This document shows, piece by piece, positions 18,920-26,599 of a stretch of 64,000 bases of DNA. The stretch lies in NCBI RefSeq assembly GCF_024158915.1, contig NZ_JAMZGF010000018.1, forward strand, positions 1-64,000. Direction: 5' to 3'. This DNA comes from Chryseobacterium sp. S0630 (GTDB taxonomy: Bacteria > Bacteroidota > Bacteroidia > Flavobacteriales > Weeksellaceae). The notes beneath the pieces are model-generated. The model was not told where the DNA came from. It searched no databases and worked only from the letters and a program-made list of their open reading frames with translations. The first letter of the stretch is position 1, and each line of letters begins with the position of its first letter. Position numbers and translations under genes: made by a program.

Positions 18920-19690
18920 TTAATAAAGTTGATTTATAGAATCTACGTCCAGATACTCCGATTTCTGGGTTGCTGTTTCGTTGAAAGCCTTATCCAGGTC
19001 TTCATCCAGAAATTCATCCCCTTTTACAACGGCATCTACATAGTTCATACTCTCGATAACAAAACTTTTAATAGTTGGGTTATCTAACGCTTTTAATCCT
19101 GAAATATTATCAAACTGTAGCTTTTCATCGATCTTTTTGTCCAAGTCAGCATCTTTCTCATTGTAAAGAGAAAGTACAATTTTTGCGTCTTTGAAATAAG
19201 TATCTGATTCGTAGTAAGTTTTAAGATAAATTGGAACAAAAGAAGACATCCATCCATTTAAATGAATAACGTCCGGCACCCAGTTTAGTTTCTTAATGGT
19301 TTCAATAACTCCTCTGGCAAAGAAAATAGCTCTTTCGTCATTGTCTTCGAAAGGGTTTCCTTCATCGTCGAAATAATATTGTTTTCTTTTGAAGTATTCT
19401 TCATTATCAATAAAGTAAACCTGAAGTCTTTCCCCCGGAAGAGACGCTACTTTAATGATTAGAGGCTGGTCCAGGTCATTGATAATAATATTCATCCCTG
19501 AAAGACGGATTACTTCATGAAGTTGGAACTTTCTCTCACTTATTTGTCCAAATCTTGGCATAAAAACTCTTACATCATTGCCTTCTTGGTGCATCTTAAG
19601 TGCCATTTTGTTTACCACTGCAGCCATATTTGTATCTTCCTGATATGGATACATCTCTGTAGTAATGTACAGTATTTTTTGATTCGGCAT
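18920..19690 (-). CDS. Glycogen/starch synthase-like protein (GT5 N-terminal domain only)
   Basis: A 256-aa protein. I chose the ATG at 19688-19690 (MPNQKILYITTEMYPY) over the one at 19732, because it matches the usual opening of GT5 proteins and because a -7 box ends at 19730. It resembles the N-terminal Rossmann domain of bacterial glycogen synthase: TTEMYPY, NDVRVFMPRFG, then DNEEYF and PDVIHLNGWMSSFVP at about residue 140. Two hallmarks are missing. The K-x-G-G substrate loop is replaced by YQEDTNMAAVV, and the whole C-terminal GT-B domain (with its E-x7-E motif) is absent. It is therefore unlikely to be a normal glycogen synthase. It heads the DUF4270-glmS-gld series. Confidence 0.82.
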   Translation of the reverse strand: MPNQKILYITTEMYPYQEDTNMAAVVNKMALKMHQEGNDVRVFMPRFGQISERKFQLHEVIRLSGMNIIINDLDQPLIIKVASLPGERLQVYFIDNEEYFKRKQYYFDDEGNPFEDNDERAIFFARGVIETIKKLNWVPDVIHLNGWMSSFVPIYLKTYYESDTYFKDAKIVLSLYNEKDADLDKKIDEKLQFDNISGLKALDNPTIKSFVIESMNYVDAVVKGDEFLDEDLDKAFNETATQKSEYLDVDSINQLY

Positions 19691-19729
19691 AAACTTTCTA
19701 TCTAATTTTTGTAAAAATGCTTTAATGTG

Positions 19730-19737
19730 CAAAATTA
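19730..19737 (-). promoter_or_regulatory. -7 promoter box (TAATTTTG)
   Basis: Minus-strand match to TAnnTTTG, 39 bp before the chosen start of the GT5-like gene. No TTG lies at standard spacing. It may be the promoter of the long GT5-DUF4270-glmS-gld transcript. Confidence 0.45.
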
Positions 19738-19833
19738 CAAAAAAACATCCAACATTATTTTAATTAACATTTTTTTACGAAAATTCCCTTTTTCAAATTA
19801 TTAAAAGTACATATTATTATGCGATATTTTTAG

Positions 19834-19841
19834 TATTTTTG
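19834..19841 (+). promoter_or_regulatory. -7 promoter box of panC (TATTTTTG)
   Basis: TAnnTTTG match ending 20 bp before the panC ATG, leaving a very short 5' leader. No clear -33 TTG. Confidence 0.5.
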
Positions 19842-19861
19842 AAATAGTATTAAAATAAACT

Positions 19862-20710
19862 ATGGAAGTTCTAAAAAACAGAAAAGTCCTTCAGGATTTC
19901 ATTGAAAGACAGAAAGAAATGGGAAAAAGAATTGGCTTTGCCCCTACTATGGGCGCCCTGCACAATGGCCATCTTTCTCTGTATGAAGAGGCAAGAAAAG
20001 AAAATGATCTTGTTATTTCTTCAATTTTTGTAAATCCAACTCAGTTCAACAACCCTGAAGATCTTGAAAAATACCCAAGAGATATTAACAGAGATATACT
20101 TATTCTTCAGAATTCAGGCCTTGTAGATGCTGTTTACATCCCGGAGGTAGCAGATATTTACCCTGAAAAAGCTGAAAGCCAATCGTATGATTTTGACGGA
20201 TTGGAAAATGAAATGGAAGGTAAATCCAGGCCGGGACATTTCAACGGAGTAGGAACTGTTGTAGAAGAGCTTTTCAGACAGGTACAGCCTGATCATGCTT
20301 ATTTTGGTGAAAAAGATTTTCAGCAGCTTGCTATTATTAAAAAAATGGTGGAGAAAAAACATCTTCCCGTTAAGATATCCGGAGTTCCTATTTACAGGGC
20401 AGAAAACGGACTGGCACTAAGTTCAAGAAACCAGAGACTTCATGAAGACCGAAAAGAAGCTTCTAAAATAATTTATGAGACTTTAAAAAAAGTAAACGAC
20501 TGGTTCAGAACTGTTAGTATTCCGGAAATAAAGGAAAGAGTAGCTGATGTTTTTGACGATCAGCAGGGCATGAAGCTTGAATACTTTCTGATTGCTGATG
20601 AAAACACATTACAGGAGACTGATTTTTTCTATAAAGACAGAAGTTTCAGAGCCTTCATCGTAGTTGTAGTAGATGGAGTAAGATTAATTGACAACATGCA
20701 CCTGGATTAA
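19862..20710 (+). CDS. panC: Pantoate--beta-alanine ligase
   Basis: A 282-aa pantothenate synthetase, which adenylates pantoate and joins it to beta-alanine to make pantothenate (vitamin B5, the coenzyme A precursor). Visible motifs are FAPTMGALHNGHLSL with the HxGH nucleotide-binding pair (His34, His37), IFVNPTQFN, FGEKDFQQL, and the KMSKS-like LSSRNQRL near residue 188. Length is normal. It is transcribed alone, divergently from the GT5-like gene, and ends in its own terminator; panB and panD are not in the window. Confidence 0.97.
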   Translation: MEVLKNRKVLQDFIERQKEMGKRIGFAPTMGALHNGHLSLYEEARKENDLVISSIFVNPTQFNNPEDLEKYPRDINRDILILQNSGLVDAVYIPEVADIYPEKAESQSYDFDGLENEMEGKSRPGHFNGVGTVVEELFRQVQPDHAYFGEKDFQQLAIIKKMVEKKHLPVKISGVPIYRAENGLALSSRNQRLHEDRKEASKIIYETLKKVNDWFRTVSIPEIKERVADVFDDQQGMKLEYFLIADENTLQETDFFYKDRSFRAFIVVVVDGVRLIDNMHLD

Positions 20711-20732
20711 TCTTTATCTATTAAAATATAAT

Positions 20733-20762
20733 ATCCCTGGCTATTTCGGCTGGGGATTTTTC
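20733..20762 (+). terminator. Terminator of panC
   Basis: The arms ATCCCTGGC (20733-20741) and GCTGGGGAT (20749-20757) pair over 9 bp with two G-U pairs, followed by TTTT. Confidence 0.75.
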
Positions 20763-20805
20763 ATTGAGTGCACAAATAAAAAGACTAGGTTTAGACTTGA
20801 GTTGA

Positions 20806-20841
20806 TACAAAAATCAAAGGCCTCCTGAAGGAAGCCTTTGA
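20806..20841 (-). terminator. Terminator of the tRNA operon
   Basis: CAAAGGC (20815-20821) pairs with GCCTTTG (20834-20840), with an inner TCCT/AGGA extension. A T-rich tail follows on the minus strand, downstream of the last tRNA-Lys. Confidence 0.75.
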
Positions 20842-20895
20842 AACACCAAATCACAAAATATTAATATGAAAAAAATTTACTTTTCAGTAAACTTG

Positions 20896-20968
20896 TGACC
20901 CGGCTGGGATTCGAACCCAGGACCCATACATTAAAAGTGTATTGCTCTACCAGCTGAGCTACCGAGTC
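20896..20968 (-). tRNA. tRNA-Lys (anticodon TTT)
   Basis: A 73-nt cloverleaf on the minus strand. The acceptor GACTCGG pairs with CCGGGTC, the discriminator is A, the T-loop is GGTTCGAATCC, and the anticodon loop CTTTTAA reads TTT. CCA is not encoded. It has the same sequence as the copy at 21142-21214. Confidence 0.97.
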
Positions 20969-21024
20969 GGCCACAATTAAAATGAAATAAATTTCAATAT
21001 TAATTATAAAATTTTCTTTGCAGT

Positions 21025-21106
21025 GCCTGCGACTGGACTCGAACCAGCACATCCTTAGGAAACCACCCCCTCAAGATGGCGTGTCTACCAATTTCACCAC
21101 GCAGGC
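21025..21106 (-). tRNA. tRNA-Leu (anticodon GAG)
   Basis: An 82-nt class II tRNA with a variable arm. The acceptor GCCTGCG pairs with CGCAGGC. The anticodon stem CCATC/GGTGG encloses the loop TTGAGGG, giving GAG. The T-arm is GGTTCGAGTCC. It lies between the two tRNA-Lys copies. Confidence 0.95.
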
Positions 21107-21141
21107 AATAAAATTACAAATTAAGTAATTATTATTGCTAG

Positions 21142-21214
21142 TGACCCGGCTGGGATTCGAACCCAGGACCCATACATTAAAAGTGTATTGCTCTACCAGC
21201 TGAGCTACCGAGTC
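21142..21214 (-). tRNA. tRNA-Lys (anticodon TTT), second copy
   Basis: A 73-nt cloverleaf identical over its whole length to the tRNA-Lys at 20896-20968. It is the first gene of the minus-strand tRNA cluster. Confidence 0.97.
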
Positions 21215-21268
21215 GGCCACTTGTATAACAAGTTTTCATTTAAGTAATGTCCCTTGTTTTAAGTGGTG

Positions 21269-21297
21269 CAAAGATATGACTTTTTTCTTTATCTCAA
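21269..21297 (-). promoter_or_regulatory. Promoter of the tRNA-Lys-Leu-Lys operon
   Basis: On the minus strand, TTG (21295-21297), an 18-bp spacer and TATCTTTG (21269-21276), a full consensus match about 55 bp before the first tRNA. It lies just upstream of the divergent aroK start. Confidence 0.75.
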
Positions 21298-21329
21298 AAC
21301 TTTTTCGCAAATTTGTTAAAAAAAATTTC

Positions 21330-21845
21330 ATGGTAATTTCATTGATCGGATACATGGGAAGTGGCAAATCTCACATTTCCAAAATATTAAGCGAAAAAAT
21401 AGATTTTAAATTAATTGATCTCGATAAAGAGATTTCCAGAAGAAATAAATTAACCATCCCTGAAATTTTCGAGAAAAAGGGAGAAATTTACTTTAGAAAA
21501 CTGGAAAGAGAGGCACTTGAAGAGATATTAGCTTCTGAAGAAAATGTGGTTTTAAGCCTTGGTGGAGGAACTCCTGTATATTATAATAATATGGAAATCA
21601 TTAATCATAACTCCAAGAGTATTTTTTTAAGAACAGGGGTTGGAACATTGGTTGAAAGACTTTCAAAACAAAAAGAAAAAAGGCCATTAATTGCCAATAT
21701 ATCTGATGAAGACCTGCCGGAATTCATTGCCAAACATTTATTTGAAAGGAATCAATTTTACAGCAAAGCACAATTCACTGTAGGGACAGATTCCAGAGAA
21801 CCGGAAGACATCGTCAACGAAATAATAGAAAAGCTCTATCTCTAG
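21330..21845 (+). CDS. aroK: Shikimate kinase
   Basis: A 171-aa enzyme phosphorylating shikimate in aromatic amino acid synthesis. I start it at the ATG at 21330, which puts the P-loop at its usual place (GYMGSGKS, residues 7-14); the longer frame from 21276 would cross the tRNA promoter. Other family elements are DLDKEISRR, FRKLEREAL and LSLGGGTPVY, with the lid region KEKRPL. The stop codon lies inside its own terminator hairpin. It is a single-gene unit divergent from the tRNA cluster. Confidence 0.95.
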   Translation: MVISLIGYMGSGKSHISKILSEKIDFKLIDLDKEISRRNKLTIPEIFEKKGEIYFRKLEREALEEILASEENVVLSLGGGTPVYYNNMEIINHNSKSIFLRTGVGTLVERLSKQKEKRPLIANISDEDLPEFIAKHLFERNQFYSKAQFTVGTDSREPEDIVNEIIEKLYL

Positions 21846-21858
21846 AGCTTTTCTATCT
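21827..21858 (+). terminator. Terminator overlapping the aroK stop codon
   Basis: AGAAAAGCTCT (21827-21837) and AGAGCTTTTCT (21844-21854) form a perfect 11-bp stem around the stop codon, followed by a T-rich stretch. Confidence 0.75.
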
Positions 21859-21864
21859 TATTAT

Positions 21865-22295
21865 TAACCTGAGTTCGGGTTAAGTAAAGTAATATTGAAG
21901 GCGGGAAGCGAGAAGCTGGAAGCTGGAAGAAATAGGATGGAGGTAATTATTTTTAGTTATAAAATTACAGTCGCATCACAAGTAAATACAGAAGTTGTTT
22001 CAACTTATCAAAAAATATTGGATATCTATTAAAACCATTAAGAAGGATTTAAGAAATAAAGTATAGTTAAGATGAATCATTCTGATTTTAAGCTTAAAGC
22101 GAAGCTCATCTTAATACTCTCAACACCTTAATACATCTTAATGTTTCAATAAACAAAAGTTTAAACAATTTGAAATTGACTCTTAAAAAAGAGAAACAGC
22201 CATTGTTGATGCTCTTCATACCTTCCTTCTCCCAGCTCCCAGCTCCCAGCTTCAAAACCATCTCAATCAGGAATTCTTATCCCGAACTCAGGTTA
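21865..22295. repeat. 431-bp nested palindrome (foldback element)
   Basis: At least four pairs of inverted arms share one centre near 22080-22090. They are: 21865-21879 with 22281-22295 (perfect 15 bp, TAACCTGAGTTCGGG); 21911-21930 with 22231-22252 (GAAGCTGGAAGCTGG versus GAAGCTGGGAGCTGGG); 22036-22053 with 22126-22142 (CATTAAG...TTAAG, imperfect); and 22067-22075 with 22106-22114 (TTAAGATGA). No coding frame of note is present. It fills the space between the aroK terminator and the S4 gene stop codon (22296-22298). It may be a foldback repeat/MITE-like element or a structured RNA. Confidence 0.7.
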
Positions 22296-22733
22296 TTAAT
22301 CTTCACCATCGGCTTCGCTGCCTGTTTCTCCAAAGAAATCATCCCAGTCTGTAAAATCGGAGTCGATATCGTTTCCTACATAGTCGTCCATTTCTCTTCG
22401 GTCTTTTTTGGTAGGCCTTCCCTCTCCTTTATTTCTGTAATAGTCTTGTGACATTTTACGGAGTTTCAACAGTTCGTACTGCTCTTTATCTGTCACATCC
22501 TGGATGTGAAGAGGGACCAGCTTGGCACCTATTCGGCTTTTAGGAATCTGAATTACCTTTATTTTATAATCAATCTGATTCTTACGGATTTTAATAGTAT
22601 CTCCTTCTTTTACCTCTTTAGATGACTTTACGGCAGACGTTCCTATAGAAACTCTATTCTTTTTAATCTCCTCTGCTGCAATACTTCTCGTCTTATAAAA
22701 ACGAATGCTCCATAAAAATTTATCTATTCTCAT
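22296..22733 (-). CDS. S4-domain RNA-binding protein (Hsp15-like)
   Basis: A 145-aa protein with an N-terminal S4 domain (MRIDKFLWSIRFYKTRS...KKNRVSIGTSAVKSS, residues 1-60) and a polar tail rich in Asp/Glu and basic residues. It resembles heat-shock protein 15, which binds the 50S subunit carrying a stalled peptidyl-tRNA and helps recycle it. The KEGDTIKIRKN motif is typical of the family. The acidic C-terminus (DDYVGNDIDSDFTDWDDFFG) is longer than in E. coli Hsp15. Its stop codon directly abuts the end of the palindromic element. Confidence 0.88.
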   Translation of the reverse strand: MRIDKFLWSIRFYKTRSIAAEEIKKNRVSIGTSAVKSSKEVKEGDTIKIRKNQIDYKIKVIQIPKSRIGAKLVPLHIQDVTDKEQYELLKLRKMSQDYYRNKGEGRPTKKDRREMDDYVGNDIDSDFTDWDDFFGETGSEADGED

Positions 22734-22742
22734 AATTTTTTA

Positions 22743-22750
22743 TACTTTTG
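22743..22750 (+). promoter_or_regulatory. -7 promoter box (TACTTTTG)
   Basis: TAnnTTTG match 38 bp before the FKBP-like lipoprotein start, between two divergent genes. No matching -33 was seen. Confidence 0.5.
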
Positions 22751-22788
22751 CCGTTATATTATTTGTAAAGTAATTAAAGTTTTTTGAA

Positions 22789-23541
22789 ATGAAAAAAATA
22801 TTTTTATATATCCTTGCAGGATCTTTGTGTTTTTCTGCTTGTAAGAAAGATGATGATGTATCAACCTATGTAGAACCGGAAGATATTGCTACGCAAAACA
22901 CCTATGATGATCAGGCCATTAAGAAATTCATGGATGAGAATTATCTCGATGCACAGGGTAATATAAAAGCTTTCAGTTCTACGGATACTGCAGATGATAA
23001 CGAAAAGAAATTATCTGAGTTGTCACCTATAACCCTTCCTTCAGGAACAATCTATATTATGAGAAACGGAGCTCAGCCTGTTAATCCTGCCGATGATCAA
23101 ACGATCAAAGATGATGATGTTATTAAAATCATGGGAAGAGTGTACTCCTATCTGGCTGTTAATTCTGACGGTAACACTTTATTTCAAGCAAAAGCTGCCT
23201 TTTTAAATACTATTGACGGAACAGGTGTTCCTGTTATTGACCCTATGTTTTATTACGTAAAGAAATCAATATTAGAGGCTGGTACAACAGATGCTTCAAA
23301 AAAAGCAAGTTATTATCAAATTCCTGGTTTCAGAGAAGCTTTGTTGAAATTCAAATCATTCAAAGATCTTCCCAGTGAAACCCCTTATAATTTACAGGGA
23401 GTAATCATTGTTCCTTCAAGAGCTGCTTTTGCAAGAAACCCTCATTATCCTTATTTAAATACTTCTTACAGAAATAAATCGTTTGTGTTCAACTTTCAGA
23501 TTTATGGAAGATCGGACAGACCAAGTGGTGAAAAACAATAA
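22789..23541 (+). CDS. Lipoprotein with a probable FKBP-type prolyl isomerase domain
   Basis: A 250-aa lipoprotein (lipobox FSAC, Cys18). The C-terminal third resembles an FKBP-type peptidyl-prolyl isomerase: PGFREALLKFKSF, then LQGVIIVPSRAAFA and a terminal FVFNFQIYG strand, like the I-P-x-x-L-A-Y-G ... F-x-V-E-L end of FKBPs. The central part carries the strand VIKIMGRVYSYL. The FKBP label is an inference from these patterns. Outer-membrane or periplasmic FKBP lipoproteins (such as GldI) are common in gliding Bacteroidetes and help fold exported proteins; whether this one is active is unknown. Confidence 0.65.
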   Translation: MKKIFLYILAGSLCFSACKKDDDVSTYVEPEDIATQNTYDDQAIKKFMDENYLDAQGNIKAFSSTDTADDNEKKLSELSPITLPSGTIYIMRNGAQPVNPADDQTIKDDDVIKIMGRVYSYLAVNSDGNTLFQAKAAFLNTIDGTGVPVIDPMFYYVKKSILEAGTTDASKKASYYQIPGFREALLKFKSFKDLPSETPYNLQGVIIVPSRAAFARNPHYPYLNTSYRNKSFVFNFQIYGRSDRPSGEKQ

Positions 23542-23560
23542 TAAGTAAAAAATAAAATAT

Positions 23561-23598
23561 AAACATCCCCCAAATTGTTATTTGGGGGATGTTTATTT
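23561..23598. terminator. Bidirectional terminator
   Basis: AAACATCCCCCAAA (23561-23574) and TTTGGGGGATGTTT (23581-23594) form a perfect 14-bp stem between the converging FKBP-like and glutamate synthase-like genes. Confidence 0.92.
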
Positions 23599-23615
23599 AT
23601 TAGTATCAATTAGAA

Positions 23616-25133
23616 TTACGATCTTGCTTTCTGTTTTACATTTCCTAAAATATCAGGGAAGTATAAATCTGCAAGGTGGTCAAACTCATCTCCTCTCATA
23701 AACATGGTAGCATCCACTTCTTCATAAGAGCTTCTTCCTGCAGCAGCAATCAGTTCATTGCAGGTATGAAGTGTATTTTTGTGGAAGTGATATACTCTTT
23801 CAGCTTTATCCGTCACATCCAGTCCTTTAATCAGCATTTTATCCTGTGTTGCTACTCCTGTAGGACAGTTGTTTGAGTTACATCTCAACGCCTGAATACA
23901 TCCTAAAGAAAACATAAATCCTCTGGCATTGTTACACATATCTGCACCCATTGCAACTGCTCTCAGAATATCAAGGCTGGTAAGAACTTTACCACTGGCG
24001 ATCACTCTTAATTTACTTCTCAGATTATAGTTATTAAGCGTTCTGTTCACAAAGATCAACGCAGGTTCTAAAGGCATCCCTACTCCATCAGAGAATTCTG
24101 GTGGTGCAGCTCCTGTTCCTCCTTCTGCTCCGTCTATAGTGATAAAATCAGGATAAATCTTCAGAACATTCATCTGTACACAGATATCTTCAAATTCTTT
24201 GGTATCACCAATACAAAGTTTAAAGCCAACCGGTTTTCCTCCGGAAAGGTCTCTTAATTGCTGTACAAACCTCAGCAGTCCGGCCGCATCAGAAAAAGCG
24301 CTATGTGAGGGTGGTGAAATAACAGTCATTCCCGGTGTTACGTGACGAATTGCTGCAATTTCCGGTGTGTTTTTTACTCCTGGAAGAACTCCTCCATGTC
24401 CCGGTTTTGCTCCCTGTGATAATTTAATTTCCACCATTTTCACATTCGGGAGGGTGGAATATTTTGTAAATAATTCAGGATTGAATTTTCCTTCTGCGTC
24501 ACGGCATCCAAAATACCCTGTCCCAATCTGCCAGCATAAATCTCCTCCTTCCATATGATAAGACGAAATTCCTCCTTCTCCTGTATTGTGGTAAAAGTTT
24601 CCTTTTTTAGCTCCTCTGTTCAGTGAGATCTGTGCTCTGTCACTCAAAGCTCCGAAACTCATCGCAGAGATATTGAATAAAGAAGCATGATAAGGCTGTG
24701 TACACTGCTCTCCTCCTACCCATACTCTCGGAAGTTCTTCTGATGGCGATTTTGCATAAATAGAATGCTTGATCCCTTCGTATTTTCTGTGATTTACTTC
24801 CAGCTGTGTACCAAAAGCTACAGTATCACTTAAATTTTTTGCACGTCTGTATACTGCAGAACGCTGGTTTCTTGGAAATGGTTTCCCATCTGTCTCCCTT
24901 TCTATAAAGTATTGCTGCATTTCGGGTGAAATACTTTCGAAAAAATACCTGAAGTATCCCAATACAGGAAAGTTCCTCAAAATAGCATGTTTCGATTGGT
25001 AAGCATTGTAAACACCCAATGCATAAATTGCGGATAACAGCGTTGGTATCCAGTAATGCGCTCTGATCAGTATTGCTATAATCCATGTAGCAACTACTAA
25101 TACAATTCCCCAAGATAAAAACTTATCTCTCAT
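23616..25133 (-). CDS. FMN-binding glutamate synthase family protein
   Basis: A 505-aa protein made of the FMN-binding central and barrel domains of the large glutamate synthase subunit, without the glutaminase or C-terminal GXGXG domains. Two hydrophobic segments precede the enzyme domain (residues about 5-40), so it is probably membrane-anchored. Enzyme motifs are present: GEGGISSYH, IDGAEGGTGAAP near residue 330, and iron-sulfur cysteines with CIQALRCNSNNCPTG near residue 415. Members of this short class are probably FMN oxidoreductases or archaeal-type glutamate synthases; glutamate formation here would need another source of ammonia. It stands alone, 53 bp from mtaB. Confidence 0.9.
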   Translation of the reverse strand: MRDKFLSWGIVLVVATWIIAILIRAHYWIPTLLSAIYALGVYNAYQSKHAILRNFPVLGYFRYFFESISPEMQQYFIERETDGKPFPRNQRSAVYRRAKNLSDTVAFGTQLEVNHRKYEGIKHSIYAKSPSEELPRVWVGGEQCTQPYHASLFNISAMSFGALSDRAQISLNRGAKKGNFYHNTGEGGISSYHMEGGDLCWQIGTGYFGCRDAEGKFNPELFTKYSTLPNVKMVEIKLSQGAKPGHGGVLPGVKNTPEIAAIRHVTPGMTVISPPSHSAFSDAAGLLRFVQQLRDLSGGKPVGFKLCIGDTKEFEDICVQMNVLKIYPDFITIDGAEGGTGAAPPEFSDGVGMPLEPALIFVNRTLNNYNLRSKLRVIASGKVLTSLDILRAVAMGADMCNNARGFMFSLGCIQALRCNSNNCPTGVATQDKMLIKGLDVTDKAERVYHFHKNTLHTCNELIAAAGRSSYEEVDATMFMRGDEFDHLADLYFPDILGNVKQKARS

Positions 25134-25186
25134 GAATGTAGTATTTAAAGTTTAAAAATAAATTTAGTAGAATTTTTGCAAAGAGC

Positions 25187-26533
25187 CTATGCTTTTGCTA
25201 AAAAATTTTGGTAAGAAGATTGCACAGAAACCGTGCCATCTGACAGGATTTTTTCTAAATTTAGAAATTCAATTTGGTTGATGGATGCAGGATCAAAGTC
25301 TTTCTGGACTCTCACATAGTTTTCTGTGAAGCCGAACATTTTCCCGTCTTTATTTTCATGCTCCCAAAGAACAGGAAGCGTTTTTCCAAGTTGTGTCTGA
25401 TAAAATGCCATTTTCTTCTTTTCAGAAAGAATTCTCAACATTTTATTACGTTTTTTTCTTTCTGCAACAGGAACTACGCCTTCCATGGCTGCGGCTTCTG
25501 TATTTTCCCTTTCAGAATAGGTAAATACGTGAAGGTAAGTGATAGGAAGCTCATTAAGGAAATTATAAGTTTCCATAAATCTTTCTTCCGTTTCTCCCGG
25601 GAATCCTACAATAACATCCACACCGATAGCCGCATGAGGCATAACCTCACGGATCTTGTTCACTCTGTCATTATAAAGCTTGGTGAGATAACGACGTTTC
25701 ATCTTTTTCAAGAGATCATCGCTTCCGGACTGTAACGGGATATGAAAATGCGGAACAAAGCTTTTGCTTTTAGAAACCAGCTCAATACTTTCATCTTTTA
25801 AAAGATTGGGTTCAATAGAAGAGATACGAATTCTTTCAATTCCTTCTACTTTATCCAGTTCAGAAATAAGATCAAGGAAGGTATGCTCGTGTCTTTTATT
25901 TCCGAATTCTCCTTTACCATAATCACCGATATTCACCCCTGTAAGAACAATTTCTTTGATGTCTTTTGCAGCAATTTCTGTCGCATTTCTGAGAACGTTT
26001 TCGATGGTATCGGAACGTGAAATTCCTCTGGCTAACGGAATGGTACAATAGGTACATTTATAATCACAGCCATCCTGTACTTTCAGGAAAGCTCTGGTTC
26101 TGTCTCCTATAGAATAACTTCCGATAAAGAAATCGGTTTCTTCAATTTCACAGGAATGAACAACACCTTCACTTTCAGATTTCTCCAAATCGTCAAGGTA
26201 GCTCAGAATATTGAATTTTTCTTTTGCTCCTAAAACAAGGTCAACTCCTTCAATCTGTGAAATTTCTTCAGGTTTTAACTGTGCATAGCACCCAACAATT
26301 ACAACCAGTCCTTCAGGATTGGCTTTCATTGCTCTTTTCACGTGAAGTTTACATTCACGGTCAGCATTTTCTGTCACAGAACATGTATTGATAACATACA
26401 CATTCGCTTTTTCATCAAAGCTTACCTTATCATAACCTGCATCTGTTAATTGACGGGCAATAGTAGATGTTTCTGCAAAGTTTAATTTGCAGCCAAGTGT
26501 ATGAAACGCGGCAGTTCTATGAAAAGTAGACAT
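25187..26533 (-). CDS. mtaB: tRNA (N6-L-threonylcarbamoyladenosine(37)-C2)-methylthiotransferase
   Basis: A 448-aa radical SAM enzyme that adds a methylthio group to t6A37 of tRNAs reading ANN codons. The N-terminal UPF0004 domain has its three cluster cysteines (FHTLGCKLN, INTCSVTE, VGCYAQ). The radical SAM motif is C-x3-C-x2-C (DGCDYKCTYC), and a C-terminal TRAM-like beta domain follows. The HTLGCKLN opening distinguishes MtaB from MiaB and RimO. It has its own consensus promoter at 26559-26587. Confidence 0.95.
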   Translation of the reverse strand: MSTFHRTAAFHTLGCKLNFAETSTIARQLTDAGYDKVSFDEKANVYVINTCSVTENADRECKLHVKRAMKANPEGLVVIVGCYAQLKPEEISQIEGVDLVLGAKEKFNILSYLDDLEKSESEGVVHSCEIEETDFFIGSYSIGDRTRAFLKVQDGCDYKCTYCTIPLARGISRSDTIENVLRNATEIAAKDIKEIVLTGVNIGDYGKGEFGNKRHEHTFLDLISELDKVEGIERIRISSIEPNLLKDESIELVSKSKSFVPHFHIPLQSGSDDLLKKMKRRYLTKLYNDRVNKIREVMPHAAIGVDVIVGFPGETEERFMETYNFLNELPITYLHVFTYSERENTEAAAMEGVVPVAERKKRNKMLRILSEKKKMAFYQTQLGKTLPVLWEHENKDGKMFGFTENYVRVQKDFDPASINQIEFLNLEKILSDGTVSVQSSYQNFLAKA

Positions 26534-26558
26534 TTGTTACTCCTGAATTTTATGGGTG

Positions 26559-26587
26559 CAAAGATAGTAATTTTAATAAGAATCCAA
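26559..26587 (-). promoter_or_regulatory. Promoter of mtaB
   Basis: On the minus strand, TTG (26585-26587), an 18-bp spacer and TATCTTTG (26559-26566), about 26 bp before the start codon. The -33 lies close to the end of the upstream gene (stop at 26600). Confidence 0.7.
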
Positions 26588-26599
26588 GATTGATTCAAT

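Noticed and set aside
18920..19690. Calling the GT5-like gene glgA
   Set aside because: The K-x-G-G loop and the entire C-terminal domain are absent, so glycogen synthase activity cannot be supported.
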